Shown here: positions 1 to 4,872 of the stretch, piece after piece
Layout: each line of letters starts with the position of its first letter
How positions within the stretch are numbered: position 1 is the first letter of the stretch
Origin: Kaftiobacterium sp035693805
GTDB lineage: Bacteria > Sysuimicrobiota > Sysuimicrobiia > Sysuimicrobiales > Kaftiobacteriaceae
Length of the DNA: 7,257 bases
Direction of reading: 5' to 3'
NCBI GenBank assembly: GCA_035693805.1
Contig: DASSGA010000138.1
Location: 1-7,257, forward strand
Notes under the pieces: generated by a model
Databases searched by the model: none
Seen by the model: the letters and a program-made list of their open reading frames with translations, nothing else
What the model was told of the DNA's origin: nothing
Program-made: the position numbers and the translations under genes

Positions 1-251
1 ACCGCGACCGACTTCTTGTGCAGCCTGAAGAAATGGTAAAAGCCGATGAAGGCCAACGAGAGCAGTGGTCCGAAGGCTAGGCCGAACAGTAGGACGAGCC
101 CGTCCGGCAGCCCCAATGGCGCGGCCGCCAGGAAGCAGAAGATATCGCCAACGACCGCGGCGGTCGCGCCGGCTACTATCCAGGCCCGGGCGAGCTTTCC
201 CTCCGGTCTTCCCGTGTAATGCTGCGGAGATGTAATCTCGGTCGCGCTCAT
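1..251 (-). CDS. Small membrane protein, N-terminal part (gene runs off the window)
   Basis: This leftward reading frame starts with ATG at 249-251 and stays open to the window edge, giving 83 residues. A strong purine-rich ribosome binding site (GAGGAGGGGAGGG) lies just upstream and supports the start. The first 20 or so residues (MSATEITSPQHYTG...) are hydrophilic. Two hydrophobic segments follow, at about 24-45 and 50-72, and then a basic stretch (RLHKKS) that should face the cytoplasm. This is the pattern of a multi-pass inner-membrane protein. No catalytic motif is visible and I do not recognise the family with confidence. It is the last visible member of a leftward run of small membrane-protein genes and lies 103 bases after the previous frame. 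Function is unknown; I am fairly sure it is a real gene because of the ribosome binding site and the coherent membrane topology. Confidence 0.75.
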   Translation of the reverse strand, partial: MSATEITSPQHYTGRPEGKLARAWIVAGATAAVVGDIFCFLAAAPLGLPDGLVLLFGLAFGPLLSLAFIGFYHFFRLHKKSVA

Positions 252-354
252 CGCCCTCCCCTCCTCTACCGACTTTCGCGATGCGATTGTGGCGCAGCCA
301 CCCTTGAGCCATCCCCTGCCACGAGCCAGGCGATTGACCCGATCTGCAGTCTAT

Positions 355-618
355 CTAGAGTCCGATCGCACTCAGGATGAATCTCGCAATGATGGCAGGG
401 GCGACACCCGTGCTGATCCCCACGATTTTGGCCATGGTCCGGTCGTCAAAGGGCCACTCCTGAATAGCGAGGGCACGCCTCACCAGAGCTTCGGCCGCAC
501 TGAGGGGGGCGGCGCATGCCTCAAGCGTTGCGGGTGTCATCTGCGCGTGGAGGGGCCGGTATGTTTCCGCATACAGCCTCCCGGCTCGGGAAACGTGCAT
601 CCGCCTGGTCTCGATCAT
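355..618 (-). CDS. C-terminal membrane-anchored frame, overlapping the preceding gene (possibly its frameshifted C-terminus)
   Basis: From an ATG at 616-618 this frame gives 87 residues: a hydrophilic, helix-prone part with Arg, His and Glu (RLYAETYRPLHAQM), then WPFDDRT, then a hydrophobic segment at about 61-87 (AKIVGISTGVAPAIIARFIL) that ends at the stop. The ATG shares its last three bases with the TGA of the upstream frame (ATGA), the classic arrangement for translational coupling. The alternative, which I slightly favour, is that both frames are one protein of roughly 195 residues split by an indel near 615-660. The order two helices, soluble helical linker, WPFD-type motif, terminal membrane segment resembles unnamed bacterial membrane proteins as I recall them. 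No separate ribosome binding site stands out before the ATG. Function is unknown. Confidence 0.5.
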   Translation of the reverse strand: MIETRRMHVSRAGRLYAETYRPLHAQMTPATLEACAAPLSAAEALVRRALAIQEWPFDDRTMAKIVGISTGVAPAIIARFILSAIGL

Positions 619-944
619 CTTGCCGTGGAGCCGCCAAACAGACAGAAAGAGAGCACAACCCCGGCGGCGAAAAACGCCAGACCGATCGTCAGATCGAGCC
701 GGTCTCGGAGGCTGACAAAGAGAAACGGAACGGTAATGGCACAAAAGATAAGGAACGCGTTGAACACAACCGTCCCGACGGGGCCGAGCCCAAGGCTCAC
801 GTGGTGCATTACAGGCAGTATTGCCCAGGCGGCAATCCACAGCCAACGGGGACCTGGCAGGTGTGCGAGAATGCGGTCGGTCAGCGGAGTGTCGTGCGTT
901 TGCCGATAGGTAGCGACTGCGGAGGGCGTCCCATCAATGGCCAT
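615..944 (-). CDS. Small membrane protein with two helices (possibly the N-terminal half of a frameshifted gene)
   Basis: A 109-residue leftward frame from an ATG at 942-944; GGTGAGG lies about four bases upstream as a plausible ribosome binding site. The first 30 residues are soluble and polar (DGTPSAVATYRQTHDTPLTD). Two or three membrane segments follow, at about 33-52 (WLWIAAWAILPVMHHVSLGLG), 56-78 and 85-103, separated by a short basic loop (SLRDRLD). The frame ends in GGSTAR and a TGA that overlaps the ATG of the next frame. No enzymatic motif is visible. Either this is a short two-gene cassette with the following frame, or one gene broken by a frameshift. It lies 119 bases downstream of the 167-residue membrane protein gene on the same strand, with nothing recognisable in that gap. 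Function is unknown. Confidence 0.6.
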   Translation of the reverse strand: MAIDGTPSAVATYRQTHDTPLTDRILAHLPGPRWLWIAAWAILPVMHHVSLGLGPVGTVVFNAFLIFCAITVPFLFVSLRDRLDLTIGLAFFAAGVVLSFCLFGGSTAR

Positions 945-1063
945 CCCGCCTCACCACCCAAGCGGTGTGCGCCAGCCCATATTTCGCCGGTCCATCCAGC
1001 GAACGAGAGCAACCAAAGAAGAACCTGTCGGGCGTGCGGCCGACGTTGCCGGGGCGGAACGTG

Positions 1064-1567
1064 TCAACCCGCCCGTCGACTTGACCGTCCCGCTGCGCGG
1101 AATGGAGCTGTGACGGCGAGAGCCGCATAGATTGCGGCGATGCCGACGTACTCCAAAGCCTCGAACGGTCCGATGGCGCCCACGATCCGGTCGTACGTCA
1201 TTGGCGCGCCGAATCCGATCGTGTTGCCGACCAGTAACGCCCACCATGCCCAACCGTCACCACGGCGGAAGGCGGTGGCAGAGATGGCGATCGCCAGCAG
1301 TGCGAACTCCACGTTGCCGACGCCAAACATTCGGAAGAGTAGCGTGATGTACTCGGCCGTCATCGGAGAAGTGTGCGCGAGTTCTGACCATGAGCCCTTG
1401 GTGAAGCCCTCGTAACCGGCGGTTAGAATCGGCGCAGAACCTGGTCCGAGCAGGCGTTCCGGCGCCAGAGCCGCCATCGCGCCCCACAGGAGCAATCCGA
1501 CATCGGCGATCAGGATGACGAGCCAGGCGACACGGCGCCGTCGCCGGTCTTTCAAGTCATCAACCAC
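1064..1567 (-). CDS. Four-helix integral membrane protein of unknown function
   Basis: A 167-residue leftward protein starting at GTG (1565-1567), with a G-rich ribosome binding site (GGGGGTGG) six bases upstream. The N-terminus is charged (DDLKDRRRRR), followed by a first membrane helix at about 13-34. An extracytoplasmic loop of about 45 residues comes next, containing GYEGFTKGSWSEL. Three more hydrophobic segments lie at about 83-99, 106-124 and 134-156, and the tail is basic (RAAGRSSRRAG). Arginines at the cytoplasmic ends agree with the positive-inside rule. I see no metal-binding or catalytic signature. The gene begins only 17 bases after the stop of the DUF2269/CopD-like gene, so the two are very likely co-transcribed. 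Homologues are probably annotated as hypothetical membrane proteins. It looks like an intact gene, but its function cannot be read from the sequence. Confidence 0.8.
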   Translation of the reverse strand: MVDDLKDRRRRRVAWLVILIADVGLLLWGAMAALAPERLLGPGSAPILTAGYEGFTKGSWSELAHTSPMTAEYITLLFRMFGVGNVEFALLAIAISATAFRRGDGWAWWALLVGNTIGFGAPMTYDRIVGAIGPFEALEYVGIAAIYAALAVTAPFRAAGRSSRRAG

Positions 1568-1584
1568 TGCGTCCCACCCCCTGC

Positions 1585-2097
1585 CTACACGTAGCGAAAG
1601 GCCGCCATCCCGATGGCGCTGAGCGCCAGGACATACGCGTACCGATAGGCGGTACGCTCGAGCCTGGAAGAGAGCTTCTGCATCTCCTCCGTTACGACAG
1701 GGTTGGGCGGCCCGCCTGCAAGCGCCGCCCGGCGGCCCAGCTCAGCCATCCGCATCGCAGTGGGCCGTTGCACGATGAGGCCTTCCACGACGACGTAGAT
1801 TCCCAGCAGCCCTGCGATGGCGAGCACCACGCCGGTAGGAGTTGCCAGCCACGCCTTGTTAAGGCCGGCCGACGCGTACCAGAACATGAGGATGCCGGAC
1901 AGCGCCGTGCCCGCTCCGGCCAACGTCAAGTATTGAGGGAGCGGCGGACCCGATAACATCTGCATGATCCTTCCCCTTTCCTGCCCGAACGTCTTGACGC
2001 GTGGCAGGAAGAAGAGGACGTTGTACCACATGATGCCGAGCCAGAAGATGCCCCCGAAGATGTGGATGATGCGAAGGATGACCATGACGAGATTCAT
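1585..2097 (-). CDS. DUF2269/CopD-like integral membrane protein
   Basis: A 170-residue membrane protein. The frame also contains an in-frame TTG nine bases upstream (2104-2106), but the ribosome binding site AGGGGG sits only one base from that TTG and ten bases from the ATG at 2095-2097, so I chose the ATG. The first helix (about 3-28) contains RIIHIFGGIFWLGIMWYN, the His-near-helix-start pattern seen in CopD, DUF2269 and related families. Further helices lie at about 54-73 (YLTLAGAGTALSGILMFW) and 84-108 (GVVLAIAGLLGIYVVVEG). A helical cytoplasmic stretch with Glu, Arg and Lys follows at 110-147, then a last helix at about 150-168. In related families such proteins are mostly uncharacterised; a heme or copper role would be inference from His12 only. 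It heads the tightly spaced pair with the following four-helix gene. Confidence 0.8.
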   Translation of the reverse strand: MNLVMVILRIIHIFGGIFWLGIMWYNVLFFLPRVKTFGQERGRIMQMLSGPPLPQYLTLAGAGTALSGILMFWYASAGLNKAWLATPTGVVLAIAGLLGIYVVVEGLIVQRPTAMRMAELGRRAALAGGPPNPVVTEEMQKLSSRLERTAYRYAYVLALSAIGMAAFRYV

Positions 2098-2138
2098 CCG
2101 ATCCAATCCCCCTGTCAGTGGCGCAGTGGCCTCCCGTG

Positions 2139-2176
2139 CCGCTACGTGTAGCGGATGCGCTCCCGCATCCTAGCGG
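2139..2176. repeat. Intergenic inverted repeats able to form one long or two short hairpins
   Basis: Two perfect inverted repeats stand side by side: CCGCTA/TAGCGG (2139-2144 with 2149-2154, loop CGTG) and GGATGCG/CGCATCC (2153-2159 with 2164-2170, loop CTCC). A second TAGCGG at 2171-2176 can also pair with 2139-2144, enclosing the second stem and leaving an eight-base bulge at 2145-2152. The structure lies 41 bases upstream of the DUF2269-like gene on the minus strand. No T-tract follows on either strand, so a standard intrinsic terminator is unlikely. An RNA-stabilising or attenuating element in the leader of that gene is possible but is inference. Confidence 0.5.
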
Positions 2177-2247
2177 TCCCCAGCAGGCTGAGGATGGGGG
2201 CGAAGCGTGTTCCTGATGGTGACGCAGGCCGGCGTTGTGGCGCTAGC

Positions 2248-2376
2248 CTATGGCGGCGTCTCCCGCTCGATCTCCAGGGTGTAATCGCTGGCCACGGCGG
2301 CCAGGGCCCCGATGGCGGCCAGCAGCGGCGCGACCAGGGCCTTGTACCCGTCCCATCAAGGACTCAGCAGGGTCAC
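2248..2376 (-). pseudogene. Small membrane-protein frame interrupted by one TGA, coupled to the CoA-binding gene
   Basis: A GTG at 2374-2376 overlaps the TGA of the CoA-binding gene as GTGA. Read from there, the frame gives MTLLSP, a TGA at 2356-2358, then WDGYKALVAPLLAAIGAL and on to a hydrophilic tail DYTLEIERETPP before TAG at 2248-2250. Apart from the TGA it would be a 42-codon single-helix protein. Nearly every third codon position after the TGA is G or C, as in the genuine genes nearby, which argues that the stretch is or recently was coding. The simplest history is one TGG-to-TGA change (tandem Trp before DGYK). Use of TGA as a real stop by the CoA-binding, four-helix and GNAT genes argues against a variant genetic code. 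No ATG or other good start exists after the TGA. I do not recognise the protein. Confidence 0.35.
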
Positions 2377-2846
2377 GCGGGCAGCCGACCTGTCAGGCCC
2401 ATCACCCAGCGCATGCCTTTGTGCCCGAAGTCCGCGGTCTGCCCGAACATCAGCGGGCAGGCGCCGGCGATGACCGTGATGCCGTTCGCGCGGCAGAAGT
2501 CGACGGCGGTGGCGGAGACGCTGTCGCCGTGCGCCATGGAACGGTGCATCCACACGCGCTTCACGCCAGCCGCGGGACATTGTCGCACGATCTCCTCGGT
2601 CAGCTGTGGCCGGGTGACGATGACGACGCCGTCCACTCCTCCGGGGATGGAACGCAGATCGGGGAAGCAGGGATCACCTTCGACCCGCGCGGCGTTCGGG
2701 TTGACGGGGAATACCTCGTAGCCTCGAGCCTTGAACCGCCGGTAGATCAAGTTAGCGGCGGCGTCCTGCCGGGTGCGCGACACGCCGGCCACGGCAACGC
2801 GCCGCTGGGACAGGAAATCGCCAACTTTGGCGCTTAACGTCGTCAT
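2373..2846 (-). CDS. CoA-binding domain protein (YccU-like)
   Basis: A 157-residue soluble protein with an ATG at 2844-2846 behind a textbook ribosome binding site (AAAGGAGG). It is a single CoA_binding (Rossmann-fold) domain like that of the succinyl-CoA synthetase alpha subunit and of YccU-type stand-alone proteins. The nucleotide-binding beginning is at 17-25 (VAVAGVSRT), strand 2 ends in VFPVNPN (45-51), then LRSIPGGVDGVVIV (64-77) and VWMHRSM (98-104). The family-typical C-terminal end is GACPLMF (128-134) and DFGHKGMRW (139-147). Length matches the family (about 140-160). Members bind CoA or an acyl-CoA; a definite reaction is not established for the stand-alone group. It is the first gene of the leftward cluster, 118 bases beyond the tRNA-Gly end, and its TGA overlaps the GTG of a small interrupted frame. 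Confidence 0.9.
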   Translation of the reverse strand: MTTLSAKVGDFLSQRRVAVAGVSRTRQDAAANLIYRRFKARGYEVFPVNPNAARVEGDPCFPDLRSIPGGVDGVVIVTRPQLTEEIVRQCPAAGVKRVWMHRSMAHGDSVSATAVDFCRANGITVIAGACPLMFGQTADFGHKGMRWVMGLTGRLPA

Positions 2847-2964
2847 GGCTGCCTCCTTTCATGCTGCTTCTTGAGGATGTGCTCAAACCCTCCGTACGCG
2901 CACTCGCATGAAGCCCTGGGAAAGCATGTCAGATGAAGATGAGTATTATTGAATTTCGGAAATC

Positions 2965-3038
2965 TGGAGCGGGGAACGGGAATCGAACCCGCATCCTCGG
3001 CTTGGAAGGCCGAAGCTCTACCATTGAGCTATCCCCGC
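2965..3038 (-). tRNA. tRNA-Gly (anticodon TCC)
   Basis: Read leftward, the acceptor stem GCGGGGA pairs with TCCCCGC, followed by discriminator T and an encoded CCA at 2965-2967. The D arm is GCTC/GAGC, the anticodon stem TCGGC/GCCGA with loop CTTCCAA (anticodon TCC), and the T arm has the TTCGATT loop. Total length is 74 bases with CCA. It reads glycine codons GGA and GGG. It lies downstream of tRNA-Tyr on the same strand and has no visible promoter of its own, so it is probably processed from the same transcript. Confidence 0.97.
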
Positions 3039-3044
3039 ACTTCA

Positions 3045-3110
3045 CGTCATTATGAGGAGCGAAGCGAAGCAGTCTCCACCAAGGAGGTGGCTTCGCTTCG
3101 CTCGCAACGA
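3045..3110. repeat. REP/MITE-like dispersed hairpin repeat between the two tRNA genes
   Basis: A perfect 14-base inverted repeat, GAGCGAAGCGAAGC at 3057-3070 and GCTTCGCTTCGCTC at 3090-3103, encloses a 19-base loop that itself contains CACC/GGTG (3077-3080 with 3086-3089). Outside the stem, GTCATTATGAG on the left and GCAACGAC on the right continue an imperfect inverted repeat. The words GTCATT, GAGCGAAGCGAAGC and AGTCTCC resemble a hairpin repeat family scattered in intergenic DNA of many bacterial genomes; that resemblance is from memory. It encodes no protein. Its place inside a tRNA transcript means the hairpin would be cut away during tRNA processing. Confidence 0.75.
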
Positions 3111-3119
3111 CAACGACGA

Positions 3120-3205
3120 TGGTGGGCGGGGAGGGACTCGAACCCCCGAAGGCACTGGGCCGGCTGATCTACAGTCAGCAGCTCTTGCCGCTAAGCGACC
3201 CGCCC
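3120..3205 (-). tRNA. tRNA-Tyr (anticodon GTA), class II with long variable arm
   Basis: Read leftward, acceptor GGGCGGG pairs with CCCGCCC, followed by discriminator A and encoded CCA (3120-3122). The D stem is GCTT/GAGC, the anticodon stem GCTGA/TCAGC with loop CTGTAGA (anticodon GTA), and a long variable arm (CGGCCCAGTGCCTTCG) precedes the TTCGAGT T-loop. At 86 bases with a long variable arm it fits bacterial tRNA-Tyr. It is the promoter-proximal gene of the tRNA pair; 81 bases containing the hairpin repeat separate it from tRNA-Gly. Confidence 0.97.
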
Positions 3206-3217
3206 AAGACCATACAG

Positions 3218-3246
3218 ATTATACGATTAGTGAATCGCGCCATCAA
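3218..3246 (-). promoter_or_regulatory. Sigma70-type promoter of the tRNA-Tyr/tRNA-Gly unit
   Basis: On the minus strand a -35 box TTGATG (3241-3246) is followed by exactly 17 bases and a perfect -10 box TATAAT (3218-3223). Transcription would begin near 3211, about five bases before mature tRNA-Tyr, a short leader typical of tRNA genes. The local AT-rich patch stands out in this GC-rich window. This is the only strong promoter I see for either tRNA. Confidence 0.85.
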
Positions 3247-3316
3247 GTCGCCCCATCGCCTCAGGGTGACAAGACGGCTCATGAGTATTGACCTCTTGAA
3301 GGCAATGCCCTGCTAG

Positions 3317-3703
3317 AGCGGAGAAAGTAGGATTGGCGTATGCCAAGGAGATGGTCTCAAGGTCCGAGACCAGGTAGGCGTGCCGGCCTGGATCTTCAGT
3401 TCAACTGACTACCGACAACGCTTCCTCCGCGGATTCTTTGATACAGACGGGTCGATCTACCGGCTCAAGTGGTTTGACGCCGCACAGATGTCGTTCAGCA
3501 ATCGGTCAAGGCCGTTGCTCGATGGAACCAGACAAGCCCTTCTTGACCTAGAAGACCATCCATCACGCGTGAGCGATCATTCAGTGTATCTGACCCGACG
3601 CAGAGACATCGAGCAGTACATTCAGGAGATCGGATTCGGAAACGCCAAGCACCGACAGCGGGCGGCGGCGTTCGGGGTCATGCCGACGGTCGCGCACACG
3701 TAG
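3317..3703 (+). pseudogene. LAGLIDADG homing endonuclease, truncated remnant (C-terminal half)
   Basis: The frame is open from 3317, just after a TAG at 3314-3316, to TAG at 3701-3703; the first usable start is GTG at 3380 (107 residues). The 21 codons before that GTG already look homologous (DGLKVRDQVGVPAWIF, the usual run-up to the second motif), so coding is older than this start. LRGFFDTDG is a clear LAGLIDADG motif with both acidic residues, followed by SIYRL, then SFSNRSRPLLDG, SVYLTRRRDIEQYIQ and the end motif IGFGNAKHRQR, all typical of the domain. Complete single-chain enzymes of this type need two such motifs; the N-terminal half is missing, since upstream DNA is the tRNA promoter. 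Third-position GC bias is weaker than in the following gene, consistent with a mobile origin. No intron or intein boundary is recognisable. A short dimeric single-motif enzyme starting at 3380 is a less likely alternative. Confidence 0.75.
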
Positions 3704-4825
3704 ATGGTACCGACCTCCACACCCGCACGGAGTCAACTCCGGCTGTGGCGCGATCACTGGCAGGACGAAGGGGACGCCGCCTTTCTGTACCGGCGCATCG
3801 CCGAAGCCGAGGGAGACGGCGCCCGGTCGAAGGTGTACCTGGAGCTGGCCGGGGTCGAAGACCAGCACGTCGCGCGGTGGGAGACCGTGCTCCACCACGC
3901 CGGCGTCCGCGTCACCCACCACCGGCCGAGCCTGCGCGCGCGGATCATGGTCCTCATCGGCCGCTTCTTTGGCTGGCGGCTGCTCGCCGGCCTGCTGCTC
4001 GGGGAGGAAGGACGCGAGACGAAGAGCTACCTGCGCGGGGCGCAGCTGTATGAGCCCGAGGCCTCACAGACGGCCGCCGATCTCGCCAAGGAGTCGGCCG
4101 AGCATGCCGAGCGGCTCGGCGCGCTGCTCGGCGTCGAGGGCGAACCCTGGCACCACATCGAGTCGGGCGGCTTCCTGCGCAACGCCGTGTACGGCTTCAA
4201 CGACGGCCTCACGGCCAACTTCGGGCTCGTCATGGGCGTGCTGGGCGCGAACGTCCCGCATCACATCGTCCTCGTCTCCGGGGTGGCCGGCCTCTTCGCG
4301 GACGCGCTCTCCATGGGGAGCAGCGGCTTCCTCGCGGCGCAGAGCGAGCGCGAGGTGCAGGCCCACGAGATCGCGGTAGAACGCGAAGAGCTGCGCCTGA
4401 TGCCCGATCTCGAGGAAGCCGAGCTCGCGGTGCTCTACCGCACCCGGGGGATGGGCGCGGAGGCCGCCCAGCGCGCCGCCGCGGAGGTGATGCGCAACCC
4501 CGCGCAGGCCCTGGCCGAGCAGACGCAGATGGAGCTCGGCATCACGACCAGCACGATGTCGCCGCTGCGCGAAGGATGGATCACCGGGCTGGCCACGGCC
4601 GTCGGGGCCTTCATCCCGGTCTTCCCGTTCATCGTGATGCGCGGCCCGGCCGCGATCGGGACGTCGTTCGCGATCAGCATGCTGTCCCACTTCGGGGTCG
4701 GCGCGGCGCGCTCGGTCTTCACCGGCCGCGGCGCGATCCGCTCCGGGCTGGACATGTTCATCGTGGGGCTCGGCATCGCCGCGATCGGGTACCTCGTCGG
4801 CGGGTGGATCTCACGCCTGCTGTAG
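3704..4825 (+). CDS. Ferritin-like domain/VIT1 family membrane iron (or manganese) transporter, MbfA-like
   Basis: A 373-residue fusion. Residues 15-145 form a ferritin-like (rubrerythrin-like) helical domain: EGDAAFLYRRIAEAE (22-36), then VEDQH with the diiron-type ExxH pair E52/H55, an acidic helix LGEEGRETKSY (99-109) and KESAEHAERL (129-138). Residues 158-373 form a CCC1/VIT1 transporter with about five membrane segments: YGFNDGLTANFGLVMGVLG (163-181, with Asp167), 187-209 (GVAGLFADALSMGSSGF), 291-312, 316-335 and 349-369. A Glu-rich cytoplasmic metal-binding stretch lies between helices 2 and 3 (215-240), ending in MELG (276-279). Members such as rhizobial MbfA export iron across the inner membrane, the ferritin-like part sensing or oxidising Fe(II). 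The ATG directly follows the endonuclease TAG (TAGATG); no ribosome binding site is visible and no in-frame upstream start is possible. It heads a rightward gene set with the GNAT and dehydrogenase genes. Confidence 0.9.
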   Translation: MVPTSTPARSQLRLWRDHWQDEGDAAFLYRRIAEAEGDGARSKVYLELAGVEDQHVARWETVLHHAGVRVTHHRPSLRARIMVLIGRFFGWRLLAGLLLGEEGRETKSYLRGAQLYEPEASQTAADLAKESAEHAERLGALLGVEGEPWHHIESGGFLRNAVYGFNDGLTANFGLVMGVLGANVPHHIVLVSGVAGLFADALSMGSSGFLAAQSEREVQAHEIAVEREELRLMPDLEEAELAVLYRTRGMGAEAAQRAAAEVMRNPAQALAEQTQMELGITTSTMSPLREGWITGLATAVGAFIPVFPFIVMRGPAAIGTSFAISMLSHFGVGAARSVFTGRGAIRSGLDMFIVGLGIAAIGYLVGGWISRLL

Positions 4826-4872
4826 CGGCCCCCGCTTGCGCCCTGGGCGCAACTCGTGAGAAAGTTACTCTC

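Noticed and set aside
2155..2837. Long plus-strand open frames across the CoA-binding gene
   Set aside because: They are antisense to a gene with a clear family match and strong ribosome binding site, and their translations are rich in Arg, Pro and Cys without domain signatures.
2883..2909. Possible leader peptide MRVRVRRV upstream of the CoA-binding gene
   Set aside because: Too short, with only a weak upstream purine stretch and no convincing attenuator structure; probably chance.
2940..2964. Terminator after tRNA-Gly
   Set aside because: GATTTCCGAAATT just beyond the CCA can pair only with an impossibly small loop and lacks a T-tract.
3247..3280. Words like CCTCAGGGTGACA that resemble a second hairpin-repeat end
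   Set aside because: No matching partner arm is present within the neighbouring bases, so it cannot be supported as a repeat copy.
3288..3316. TTGACC as a -35 box for a rightward promoter before the endonuclease remnant and transporter
   Set aside because: At 17 bases spacing the -10 position reads TGCTAG, a poor match, and no better alternative was found.
3352..3372. TGGTCTC/GAGACCA inverted repeat as an attachment or insertion site
   Set aside because: The 7-bp stem lies inside endonuclease-like coding sequence (DGLKVRD region) with no matching copy or integrase nearby, so chance is enough.
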